Positions 11,401 through 23,100 of a DNA stretch of 64,000 bases are shown here, piece after piece; the stretch's first letter is position 1; each line of letters opens with the position of its first letter. The notes beneath the pieces were generated by a model. The model worked only from the letters and a program-made list of their open reading frames with translations, was not told the DNA's origin and made no database searches. The position numbers and the translations under genes are program-made. This DNA is from Amoebophrya sp. A120 (Eukaryota; Sar; Dinophyceae; Syndiniales; Amoebophryaceae): the NCBI GenBank assembly GCA_905178155.1, contig CAJINV010000004.1, forward strand, positions 6,073,923-6,137,922, given 5' to 3'.

Positions 11401-13787
11401 ACCCCGCCCGGCGTGGAGCAACCCATTTCCAACGTGGGCTACGTTTTCGATGGAGCTTACTTTCCCCAAGTCCACCTTACTGAGCACAGCGCGGAGGCCG
11501 TCGCGCAGCAGATCGAAAACTCCTTGTGATCCTTGTCCTTCTCCAATGGTGATCTTGCGCAATTCCTCTCCTAAACTTTTGAGCTCGTCAACGGGATGGT
11601 TTTTCTCGAGTGTAGACGACGCCTCCTTCTCTCCCTTGTGCTTGTGGTGCCTTTCGTGATGCTTCTTTTTTTCGTTGTGTTTCTCGTGCAGGTGCTTGTC
11701 CAGTGTCTGTGGCAAATGGCGCCTCCCGTCCTTTGTACTCTCCTCTCCGATTGATTCTTTTTTTCTTGCGAACCCGAAGACGCGTTCCAGAGCTCCGGCC
11801 GTCTTCGATTTGAAAAAGGAAAGGAGCTTTGCAGAGAGGATCGGAACCACACCGACCAGAAAGGGATCCACGATGCTCTCTATCGGAATGCCGGGGATCA
11901 CACCACTAAGGACGCTGTACAACACGTCGCCGAGCCGGCTGACCAGCTTTTGAACCAGGTGTTGAAAAAAGAAAAGAGACAGGAACTCAACTGCTTTCGT
12001 CACAAATACCGACTGGAGCAGCAGGTGTGCCACATGCTGCCACAATTTTTTCAGCTTGTTCTTCACCTTCTCTAGAGTCGTCTTCGCAAGTTCCATGGCG
12101 TGGTTAGCTTTCTTCGCAACTCCGTTGACGCCGTTTTTGAACGAATCCAACATCTTCTGCATCTTTTTACCCATCGGCGCGATGTGGAAGTCAGGCAAGA
12201 CACGGCGGAATTCGGGAAAGAGCCTCGATTTCGTATGGCTCTGGACGGTCTCGTGTGCCTCCAGCTGCTCCGCCTCGAGCGCTTTTTGCCGCGTCAATAG
12301 ATGGCTCGTGATTCCTTGTTCCAGCTGGTCCGCGTTGAGCGCGTCTGACCGCCTGAATTCAGGGTGCTTGTCTTCTGCTTTCGCTTTCCCGCCATCATGC
12401 TCCGTCTGCTTCTCCTCGTTGCCCCACACCAAATAGTTACGCAACTGATGGCTAATGATGTACATGGCCTCGTGGAGGAGGAGTGTCGTTGCCTCTGTGG
12501 CGAACGCAGGCAGCACCTTTTCGCGGAACACGCCAACGATTTTGTTCAGCACCGGTTCCGCCATCTTAGCGAGGGCTGTGCCGAAGCCCCAGTAGAGCAG
12601 CCTGTCCAACACGGTCGCGAGCCCGGGCACAAACTGCAGGACGATCTCGGCCGCCGTGGCCAGGAGGGTGGCCAGGTTTTGTTTTAGATCCTGCACGACG
12701 GCATTTTTCCACTTTTCCACTTGCTCTAGTGGAATAAAGTACGCTGCGACGGAGGACATCAAGTGTTTGATCGTCTCCGTGCATGCCGTCTCCATTTTCG
12801 ATTGCAAATCCCCCAAAAATGACGTGATCCCGATCTCCCCCACCCGCACTACGGAAGTCGCTTCAAGCTCCTCTTGCTGGTGGTGCAGAAAAATCCTCGC
12901 TGTGGAAGTCCCCGTCGACGTCGATGTCCCAAATTTTTCCAACAGACTCGCTGTCTCGTTAAAAGTTGTAAAAATTTGCCGTCCACCGTCCCCTCGTGGT
13001 CCCCTCGGCGGGAGGTCGGTCTCCTTGGCGCCATCCGGCTCGTGGTTCATGATCGCCAACGGCATCATTTCTTCCCGGTCGTGGTCCAGCAAGTTGTCCG
13101 CGTCTGCGTCTTCACCATTGTAGTTCAACATCTCGAGCACGGACGAAACGTCGGTGTCGGCATCCTCCTCATAATTTTTCTCTGCCAGTGCACAACTCCC
13201 CCTCCCCCTCATTTGTATAGCATGAACGGCAATACAAGCATCAGTACGAGTGCCGGTTTTGCATGACAAATTTGCACTGGACGAGTGTAGTGCTATTTGG
13301 CGGGCTACCAGAACTTATCATGCAAACAGTGCCAAGAGACAGAGGGTGGGTTGGGTAATATTTTGCATGACAAATGAGGGGGAGGGGGAGTTGTGCACTG
13401 TCATATTTTCTCAAGGAGAGAAGAGAACGACCCGTCGTGCTCAACAGTAACGACGCCGACAACTGCTGGTAGTTGCTCATGTTCTTCTGTCGTTCTGTTC
13501 AGGAACGACCCAGGGTGGAGAGTTGTCAGCGCTGAAGCTGCGGACGTATCGCTCATCTCCTGATGTAGCTGCTGGTCCGGCTTGTCGACCAGATCGTCCT
13601 GTAGTTGCTCTGGCAGAGTTGTTCGGCGAGCAGCTGCGCCAGCGGGGAAGAAGATAAAAGAACAGTCGGTAAAAAACAGCCAACAGAACAACACGATGGT
13701 CTTCGTGATGCAGCGATAAAAACGCTTGCGCCGGCAGCCACACTGCGATAGACACGCTCCCGGATCATCATGCGCGGGATGAAACAT
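8497..13787 (-). CDS. large signal-anchored helical protein, unrecognised family
   Basis: Model exons: 13787-13406, 13180-9789, 9609-9433 and 9151-8497. Two introners (C and A-like) and one probable GT-AG intron (9610-9788) are removed; the sum is exactly in frame, about 1,531 aa. It starts at the ATG at 13787 (MFHPAHDD). Residues about 20-45 form a hydrophobic run suited to a signal peptide or anchor, so the product probably enters the secretory route. The rest is mostly amphipathic helix with long aliphatic stretches (for example near GVIPGIPIESIVDPFLVG), separated by His-rich linkers (HEKHNEKKKHHERHH, HHQQHHHQ) and disordered Ser/Gly parts. Several helical blocks look alike, suggesting diverged internal repeats. 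No known family is recognised. The 9610-9788 join is inferred; if wrong, the right-hand 1.1 kaa and left-hand part are two genes. Confidence 0.65.
9152..9432. mobile_element. introner family A, diverged
   Basis: 281 bp, ends TATCCTGTGCAAAAATGTA and CAGACCCAGACATTATA. Flanks TCCAC and TCGAA match at only 3 of 5, yet removing 5 bases keeps the 1,531-aa frame. Confidence 0.8.
13181..13405. mobile_element. introner family C
   Basis: 225 bp between TTTTC repeats; left end TCTGCCAGTGCACAACTCCC (mutated TATGACAG), right end GAGTTGTGCACTGTCATA. Joins SLLEK to NYEEDAD. Confidence 0.92.
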
Positions 13788-13995
13788 CGTCGCGGCTTTG
13801 GGCTTGTTTGTCTCGCGGCTCACACTGAACGACCCGCGCGTGGTGGTCACCTATCGAAAAATGCAGATATGTCTATAGTCACAGTCCCGAAAGGTGCAGA
13901 TGACAGTTACAGATACAGCTCGAGTTTCGATCATATATTTCATCTGATTATGTTTCCAGTGTTACTTTTCTTTGATCAAAGGCTGTTTGCATACG

Positions 13996-15184
13996 CTACA
14001 CCTGCATGCAAGCCATCAAAATCATCAGAATACAAAACGTAGGTGGAAAGAACCAAATAAAAGAAGACAGCATTTTTACGTTTCCTCCGCCATTCAGCAT
14101 ATTCATCTCGTAGTACAGCTTTTCGTTCGTGGTCCTTTCATCCGGCTTGGACGGCAAAATGGTCTTCCTCGCGAGAGTCCTCTCATCAGCCGAAAACGGT
14201 GCAGCGTCCATTGCCGAGTTCGCGGGTGCTAGCGCCATATTGTGCGGCATCCCGAGCCGCTCGTAGTTGTACTCCTCGGTGAACTTGTCCTCGCAGATGT
14301 AGATTCTAATCCGCTTGTTCCCGTCGCGGAATCCGAAGTCTTCGCCGACACCGTTTGTTACAGCTGAAAATGATTTTTTTGTGATAGATTCTCACACGCA
14401 CAAGAAACAAAAAAAGGAAGATGTTGTCATGCACTAAAGACGCGCTCGCGCATATTAAGGAATATGGATATGCAAAAAACACACCACAAATACCAATAGC
14501 GTCCTTTCCGTATGCGTAGAACTGCAGCAAATGTCGCTCCAGCACTTCCCAAGTGGGCAGTTCGTCAAGAGTCAGACTTGTCTGCTGGCACACTTGTCCT
14601 CTCGTGGTGCTGCTCGGCAAGCTGCTCTGCCGGAATTCGAATGTTTTCTTTGGTCGTGCCCGGATAATAAATTTCGATTGTGCGGCTTCGAACCTGGCAG
14701 TTTGTTTTTTGTTTTCATACTTTCTTATTTGCCCACTATTCCTTGTCATGCGTGGCCATGTAGGAGCGAGTCAGGCAAGCTTGTGCATCAATTAAAAGCT
14801 GCAAGAACTCAATATTAAGTACCTTTCTCTATTCCGCGCGATTCTGCATCCGCCGATGATGGACCGGGAGTTTTGTCTTGGGAGGTGCTTTTTGCCGATG
14901 GATGTGGACAATTGCGACGTTCCCGGCAGGTTTGGTATCGCTGATTTGATTTTGTTCGGTTTTCGTAAAATGCATGAGAGCGCCTGCTCTTGTCGTTCTC
15001 GTTGTCGTTACCAAGAGTTTTTTATAATTACAAACCACTTCTTCGCAATACAATTCCTATTTTCTATTGCTGATGCATGTGACAAAAAAAAAAAACGAAT
15101 ACCGGTTGCATTCAACTTCGGCTTTCTCGTGGTCGCCAGGTGCGACGCGGAGGTGGACCTCGTCAGCGTCGAGTCCATTACCAT
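13996..15184 (-). CDS. unrecognised protein with only conventional introns
   Basis: Exons 15184-15103, 14940-14823, 14693-14494 and 14363-13996 join with GT-AG sites in consistent phases (1, 2, 1) to 255 aa. No introner is present, in contrast to its neighbours. It starts MVMDSTLT. A basic Ser-rich N-terminal third is followed by an ordered part with TWEVLERHLLQFYAYGKD and KRIRIYICEDKFTEEY. The family is not recognised. The last exon contains a further perfect donor (GTAAAAATG at 14079) and acceptor (TTGCATGCAG before 14001). If spliced, the protein ends after GGGN-V at 229 aa; if retained it gains a hydrophobic tail of about 25 residues, a possible membrane anchor. Both forms are in frame. 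Confidence 0.75.
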
Positions 15185-15370
15185 TAGTTCTTTTTATTTT
15201 CAAACGTAAGTCATTGTCATTTGTTTTCCTTTGACAGTAGTACTCCCCAGTCAGAAGAAAAAAAGAAACTGCGAGTCAACAGTGTAGTGACGAATTTTAT
15301 CTCATTCAAGCGCAATTGGAGTTTCCGTTTCGGTTTATTCTGTACAGGTGACGACGACACGACTTGCTTT

Positions 15371-15416
15371 GATGCGGTGGAGGAGCTAGCATTCTCACAA
15401 CGAGTCTTCATGAAAC
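15371..15416. repeat. 46-bp direct repeat, left copy
   Basis: Identical over 46 bases to 16415-16460 (begins GATGCGGTGGAGGAGC, ends CTTCATGAAAC). The two copies bracket the GC-rich island. Confidence 0.95.
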
Positions 15417-16414
15417 ATACATACATACATACAATGCACTTTGCCCTGTGTCTGGGGTGCGTGCCGCTCGATTTTTGATCGTGACACCGGGAAAGCGATC
15501 CACCCAAACGATTTGTACGGACGAGCAAGGGTGTGAAGCTACCCTCTGTGTTCGCGATGGGGCTGGCTAGGCCCGGCCAACAGCGCAAGAGGTGAACATC
15601 GAAGCCGGGAGGAGCCTATGCGACCCCTAGGGGGGCGGGCGTACTTAAACGCTCCGGCAATCTCTATTCCTTGTTCCTGGCGGCCACATCAAGGCGATTC
15701 TCGCTGCTGGCGCCGTGTTGCTCGATTTTGCCGCGAAGTGCCGGCGCACATCGGTCACAAGCTACTAGCCTGTAGGCGATGCGGTCGGGGGGCATCCTGC
15801 GCTTCCGCGGATGCTTTGCGCCCTCCTCGTCTGCCCAGCGTCTCAGACAGAAGAGGGGGGGCGCCGCAATGCTCTCCCGTCTGGGCTCGCATTCCTCACA
15901 AGGCCCGCGCGATGCGGAAGACAGAGAGAAGACAAGCTACTAAAGATAACGGGTCCCCCGGCGAAGCCGGTGCCACCACACACAGCAGTCCAGCCACGCG
16001 GGCGAAGAACTGGGGCAGCTCCCGGCTTCCTCTTGTTGGTTCTCGGCAGTCGCGGCCCTTCGTGCCGTCAGCGCCTGCGCTTGGCGTGCGTCCCTATTGC
16101 TGCAGTGGCCGCGTGCTCTGACGCGCCACCTCCGCCTCAGGGCTGCGCCGTTGCGCCTGGTGCTTGCGAGCGCTGAGGGGTGCGCGCGGTAGCTAGCTAG
16201 CTGCTGGCCAACCTAACTGCGTTGAGACCCGCACCCAGGAAGCCGGGGCCGGTGTGTCTACCTCCCTGCGGGAAGCAGGCTGCGTCTCGCTCAATGTCTT
16301 CCGCCACGTGGCGGGCGTCTATGCGAAGAGACTTTTGCACCAGCTGCGAGCTCGTGCTAGGCGCCCCTATGCGGCTGGCTGCGAGCTCGTGCTAGGCTGC
16401 GAGCTCGTGCACCA

Positions 16415-16460
16415 GATGCGGTGGAGGAGCTAGCATTCTCACAACGAGTCTTCATGAAAC
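16415..16460. repeat. 46-bp direct repeat, right copy
   Basis: Exact second copy of 15371-15416, offset 1,044 bases. Just before it (16339-16412) the word GCTGCGAGCTCGTGC occurs three times. Confidence 0.95.
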
Positions 16461-17412
16461 GTTTGTGCTGCAGAAACCTTCACCTAGTTGTGCCCCAGAT
16501 AATTGTAGCAGCATTTGGTTCAAGACGTAATGCAACGAATACGAAAACGGCCTCGAGCGCTGTTTTTATTCTACTTAACGTGGCAGGAACATGTTGACCC
16601 TGCTGTCTCAGTCTCTCGACACAATCTTTTTCTTCTGACTTCCTCGACGACGGTCACTACGGAAGAGAAGCATTCGACGACAATTTGGTACATCAGCTCA
16701 CAACTTTGTACGTAGTTCAGAGCTCCACAAGAACTGAAGTACCATTCATCTTGGTCCGACACGAGCACGACAGAATTTGCATTGCTAATGCACACTTTGA
16801 CTTTTCAATGTATGTATCAAGAATAGCAAAGCAGCATCAAGCTTTACATATTTCAAACAAAACCGGAATCGGCCGGCAACAGACGTTGTTACATGATTTT
16901 AACCAATCTTTGCAGTATAATTTTCATCATTTTGCATCTAAGTTGTATATTAGTAAAGATGCTCGATTTCGTTGTCTGCTCTAGTACCAGAACAGGGCCA
17001 ACGCCAACTACTATGACAAGTAACATTCAAGAAAATTCAATCTGATACTGTAGTAGAGGTACACTCCAGCTCTAGCGATAGTGTAAGAATAAGACGACCA
17101 CGACGAAGACGATGAAAAGCAAAAGTGGTTGTTTTACATAGAAAGCAGCTCAAAAAACTACATTTTTCTCTAGCGGTTGATTTTATCTCTCGACTCATTT
17201 TCATTTATATTTGCGATTGCGTCTTTCGATTTCTAACGAACATGTTGCAACTACAGGCACGTGGCAGACAAGGCCTGCTGTGCTAGTGTATGATGATTTG
17301 ATGAAAAGTTGTCCAGTAAAGACATTTCGTGGACCACTTGCATTTGCGGAAAGGGAACGACCTCCACCTCCACCTCTTCCTCTGTACGATCACGAAGAAT
17401 GACCCAGGATTT

Positions 17413-20139
17413 TTACGAGCCCAACTTCTTCTTCAGATATCAAAAGGAAAGATCCCCCCTCCCCATATCGAAACGAAGTTTCTGATGCTGAATTTGCGCA
17501 CACAAATCAGGTCTGTCTTGCTGGAGAGCACTGCAGGCATATGCCAAGCCTGGGTCGAGAGGTTTTGACATAGGGGACTAGCATGACAGACGTCGGCTCT
17601 GTAAGCCCAGCAGCATCACAAACCGCCGGCATAATGCGGCGGACTCTCTGGCTTTGCCTTCTGGCAAGACAGACAGGATTTGTGACCTCAAATCTGCATC
17701 ACAAATTTTCAGACGAATGCGTTTTCAATATGGGGAGGGGGGATTTTTCCTCTCAATATCAGAATCGACGCCCCCTTCGTTTTTTTCGCAACCGCATCGA
17801 AGCCCATCAATTTGGCCGCTCCCGGAACGGGCGGCGGCGTCGTGTACAGCCGGGCTAACCTCCTCTCCTCCCGGGCAACCAGGGCCGCTTTCTCCTCAAT
17901 CGCCGTAGACGGGCGTATCCGCGTTTTCCTGTTGTATAGTTGGCAGTTTAATTTTGATATTAGTAGACAGAACCAGAAGTATACTCTATTTTTTTTCACA
18001 CCAGTGCAGCTTTATTCGGACCTACTATATTCCAGCAGCACCAGAGGGAGTTCCATCTGCTCTTCATGCAACAAGCCAGCGATAGAGAAGATGTACGACC
18101 TCGTGCTCGTCCAAAGAACTTCTATGGGACGAAGGTCTAAAAAAAAGCATCAACCACGTTTCAGCTGTAACAACAACATGATCGCATTTGTCAAATAGAA
18201 ATATTGTAGATACGAGATGGTGATAGAGATCATCATCATACCTTATCACCGCCCGCTCTCCGTCCAGTGTCCAACTGACCGTGGGCAATGTAGTTGCGCG
18301 GTCGACAGCTTTATCAAATGCAAATACGCTAATATCCAAGTCTGGAAGTAAGGAGAATCGAGGATCTCCTGTCATGCTAGGCTGACAAGACAAAAAAAAC
18401 CTGTCATGTTCTTGCATGTGGCGATGATACAGCAACATCATCAAACTTAGAAAACCTTTCTAGTTGTAGGAGCACTTCTCTGTCGACGCGAGTTACCGCG
18501 GAAAAGACCACTCAAGAACTCGTCCTGTATCATGTGTGTCTACTCCGCGGAGGCAGAGGCTGCTGAAGACCATGAAGATCCAGACACTCAATGATAGACA
18601 TAGATTTTTGACATGACAAGTTATTTCCAGAGGACCCAGATGGATTTACCGATATTTGCAATGCATAGACTTCCTTGAGCTCTAGTGGCGTCATGCTTTT
18701 ATCCCCTGAAAATTAACCATCCCCATCCAGTTTGTCATGCAAAACATGTAGCAGTCTCTGTGTTTGTCATGCAAAAAGTGAATGGGGATGGTTAATTTTC
18801 AGGGGATAGCTTTCCACCCGGTCGAAGAGCTGGTTTTGCCATCGCACCTCCTCTATGCACTGAAAAAGTATCGTACTAAACTAGTATAAATTGCATTACA
18901 AATTTGCTCAGCATTACAAATGGAATTTGTAATGCGGATTTGCCTTAGGAAAAAGATTTGTGATGCATAAAAGCAATTTCTACTAATACGATACTTTTGC
19001 ACTTCATATCCTCCTCGTGCTGTTTTTCCCGTCTCTTCTGCTCCTGCCGTAAAGCTCGCAAACTGACCAGCCCTGCGGGAGCGGAGCCCGGTCGGGACAT
19101 CGTGGTTTTGGGTCTATCGTCGTCCTCCTTAGGTTTTTTCTCCTTCGTGTCCTTCTCTTCTTTGACTATAGTGGGCAAATGAGTGATCTTAGCGACTGCT
19201 GTTACCCCGAAGAAAATAAGTCACAAGCTGTCATGCGGATTTGCTATCTCCCTCTGTTTTGTTATGCAAATAAAAAGCACACCAAAAGTCACTCATTTCT
19301 TTGCGGTCTGGAATGATTTTTGGCGCATCTCGCTTAAGTAGACGCTTTGCTTTTGCACCACGACGAGAAATAAAGCTCTACAGGCGAATCCGCATGACGG
19401 ACTGCCTTTTTATTTTATTATTCCTTAGGACTACTAGCAGCAATCGGGAGGTACTTAGATCACTGAGATGTTCTTCTCCATAGTGACGAGTGTCGTGAAA
19501 AACTTCGGGTTATGCAGCGGAAAAGCATCGTACTCGTATAAATGCATTACAAATTTCCTCAGGAGCATGAGAAATGCAATTTGTAATGCTGATTTACCTT
19601 AGGGAAAAGATTTGTAATGCATGATTGCAATACGAGTACGATACTTTTGCACAGGATACGGGTTCTGCGGCAACTGCCCGATCCCGTGCGGTGGCGGCTC
19701 GAACCCCTATCGAATGCAAATATGTCTACTGGGTCTGGAAGAGTGCAAACTTCTCATGCATATTCTCCATGCCGGGTGAGGTTTGGAATGCAGGTCCTAG
19801 CACGACAGGTTCTGCGACGTCGCTATTATGCCTGTCCTGCATGACAAGCTGCCACGAAACTTGTTCAACGGTGAACAGCTTATTTTGGTAGTCATGCAAC
19901 ACAACTTTTTGTACGATCCAGACTTAGCATGACAAGTTCGCGTCCTCCCAGACCTAGACATATTTGTACTGGATAACCCCATGCTCATCGCTAACCTCCT
20001 CTCCCGCCACTTCAACTGCTGCCACAGCATGCTGTTTCCGGTGGGCAGTTTGTACCGGCCAGAAATTCGGTACTGCCCCCGCTCCTCCTGGAGATCGGTA
20101 TCCCTCGAAAAAAGAACCATGCCGCCCATCCATTTTTTG

Positions 20140-20172
<33 letters not shown>

Positions 20173-23100
20173 GTCCGTGCAGGACAAACACGGGACTTTA
20201 GTTTATTTTTATACATGTTTTGCATGACAAATTGGCATTGGGTGGGGACGGGTCTTTTTTCCTGAATAATCGGAGAAGGACTTGACCACCTGCTGCTTCT
20301 CCAGCCAGGCGATCTCCTATCAAAATGAAAAATCCCCCCTCCCCATAGATACTGGAGCGGAGATTTGTGTAGCGTGATTTGTGACCACGTATCATGGTGT
20401 CATGTTGCTAGAATGCAAAAGAAGCAGACTGTAGTGCTGGGCGGCGTAGGAAGGCCTTGCAACTTCAGCATGACAGGAGGCAACTGGAAATGGGAAGCAG
20501 CATGACAAATCGGCTGCAATTAAGGCCGCAGCGGCGTCTCTAGGCCTTCTAACAATACAAGTCGATTTGTGTACTCAAATACAGCATCACATATTTCGGT
20601 TTCGATATGGGGAGGGGGGATTTTTCCTTTTGATATCTCCGTCTCGAAGTTCAAGCTGCCGCCGTTGTCCGTATCGAGCCACTCGAACAGCGTGATCGGG
20701 TCGCAAAGCTTTGCCTGCTCCGTGTACCCCAGGTGCGAGCAGCCGGTCAGGAATTCCTGTCTCGTGATATTTTTCACGTTGGATCCAAACACCGACTTGA
20801 ACCCGGTCGACGCCCTTTCGTCGTCCGTGACGTACCGCAGATAGCCGAACCACTCCTCGAAAGCCTCGAAAATATCGGGCGCGAACTCTTGGAAGCTGAC
20901 CATGCCCGTGTTATCCTCGTCGATGTACCGGAACAGCTCCTTCAACCTGCCCCGGAAGCCCATGTCCAGACACGCTTTCGCAAATTCCGTGTAGGAGACT
21001 CGGCCGGACTTGTCTTTGTCCAAAAATTGCCACGCACGGACCATGTTCCCGAACCTGGCTAGTAAGGCCGCTTTAAAGTCGTTGTACAGCTTCACCACCT
21101 CGGCCTGCTGCTCCATCGCGCGCTGCCTTTTCCTTCGGGCGATCTCCAAAGTGGTTTGCCCCTTGGCGTGGATCAAATTTTGCGCGGACTTCAACTTCTG
21201 GTATCAACTGTAAAAGTGTCTGGGTCTGGAAGAATTCATTTTTGTCATGCTTGTCTGGCATGACTCTTAAATCTGTCATGCACGTTACCCAAGAGCTCCG
21301 TTTTTCTGTGATGCAGAAAAGCAGTTTGTCATGCAGAATAGGCAACACCTAGGAACTCAGAGACTTGTCATGCTGAGCCAGCATTTGTAGCCTCACCATG
21401 AGACGCCACCCAGCATCACAAGTTTCCAGACCCAGACATTTTTACATTTGATATCTGGTCTCCCGCGGCTGCCGCCTTGGCGAGCTGCTCCTGTCGCAGC
21501 TGCTCGTCGGTTTTGTTGTAGTGGTACAAATATCCTGTGCAGAAGTATCGTACTCGTATTGCAATTCATGCATGGCAAATCTTTTTCTTGAGGTGAAGCA
21601 GCATTACAAATTTCATTTCTCATGCTGGGGAAATTTGTAATGCATTTGTACGACTACGAGTGCGATACCTTTGCAGTTCATAACAAATCCAGCATGTGGA
21701 ACTTCTCCCGGGTCATGAAATTGATCTTGTCGTAGTCCTATCAAATGCAAAGTGTCTGGGTCTGGAAGGTTGGAACATCAACTTGTGATGCTAACTTTGG
21801 ACTCCAAAAAAAATTGTATTGCGTGACCAGCAAGAGGAGTCTAGTTTGTGCTACGCGGGGAGGGCGTTTGTCATGCGTAGTAGGCTTCAGGAAGCCCTCT
21901 AAAAAAAATCAGTGATGCTAGGTCGTGCATTACAGACATCCTGATCCTGGGTCATGCAAAATATGCATGACAAGTCTCAGAATCTTCCAGACCCAGATAT
22001 TTTTGCATTTGATAAGTCCAGAATCTTGAAGACCCGGGAGGCCAGCAACTCCGAGATTCCCTATGGCGTTCTTAAACGTCACACCCTCAACTGTTCCAGA
22101 ATTTGTCATGCAAAACTCTCAGCAGCATCTAAACCATCTAGCTGCTTCACATAACAAATTTACGAAGGGCTAAACAGGATCTAAATCTGTGCCAAACCTG
22201 TATTGCAAGAGGCGCAATGTTCCCCCTTTCACTCTTGCTATTTTTGCATCACAACTTCATGTAACAGTTGAGAACGTAACGTTTGAGAACTCCATATTCC
22301 CGGAAAGGCGGTTGCGAGTCTGACGAAGGTTTTCTCATCTAACCGCCCGTACGACTGATCCTTCACGAAATACAGCTTCCACGCCTTGAAGACATCCGGG
22401 TATTTCTGGGGTTGTTTGGATGGAGATGTTGTTGTAGTTTCTTCTTGCTGTTGCTGTTTCTTTATCAAATGTAAAAATGTCTGGGTCTGGAAGAACGCAA
22501 GTTTGTTATGCTTGTCTGGCATGACTCTTAAATCTGTCATGCACGTTACCCAAGAGCTCCGCTTTTCTGTGATGCAGAAGCGCAGTTTGTCATGCAGAGT
22601 AGGCAACACCTAGGAGCTCAGAAACTTGTCATGCTGAGCCAGCATTTGTAGCCTCATCATGAGACGCCACCCAGCATCACAAGTTTCCAGACCCAGACAT
22701 TTTTACTTTTGATATTCTTCCCCGTGAAAAACATGCCGCCGGGTGCGGTAGCGGGTCTGGCATTGGCGAATTGGTTCGGAAAACGTGACTCCTCTTTCTG
22801 CGTTATGACAGTGCACAACTCCCCCTCCCCCTCATTTGTATTGCATGAGCAGCAATACAAACGCCAGCGACCTTGGAGCGTGTGCATGACAAATTTCTGT
22901 ACCTGCTGTAGTACTGTTTGGGCTTTCGGACTTTGTCATGCAAACAGTGCCACAGAGCAACGACTGGATTTGGGATTTTGCATGACAAATAAGGGGGAGG
23001 GGGGGTTCGTTGTGCACTGTCATATGCGTTTCTTGATTACCATCAACACCAGTAGCTGCGTTGTTATCCGGGATCCCGACAATCGCGCTGGTGAAGGCGG

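Larger units (their letters stand above)
15185..17412. other. intergenic with GC-rich island, no gene seen
   Basis: Between the start of the small gene and the 3' end of the EF-hand gene. The flanks are ordinary AT-richer DNA, and the middle (15417-16414) is GC-rich and bounded by a 46-bp direct repeat, listed separately. Frames inside the GC-rich part reach 167 codons, but I see no domain or codon pattern. A CATA microsatellite sits at 15413-15432. Confidence 0.6.

Noticed and set aside
10168-13123. Several plus-strand frames of 100-160 codons
   Set aside because: They are antisense shadows of the 1.5-kaa minus-strand gene.
15811-16176. Coding potential in the GC-rich island
   Set aside because: Two overlapping frames of similar length with no recognisable motif and no start context; composition explains them.
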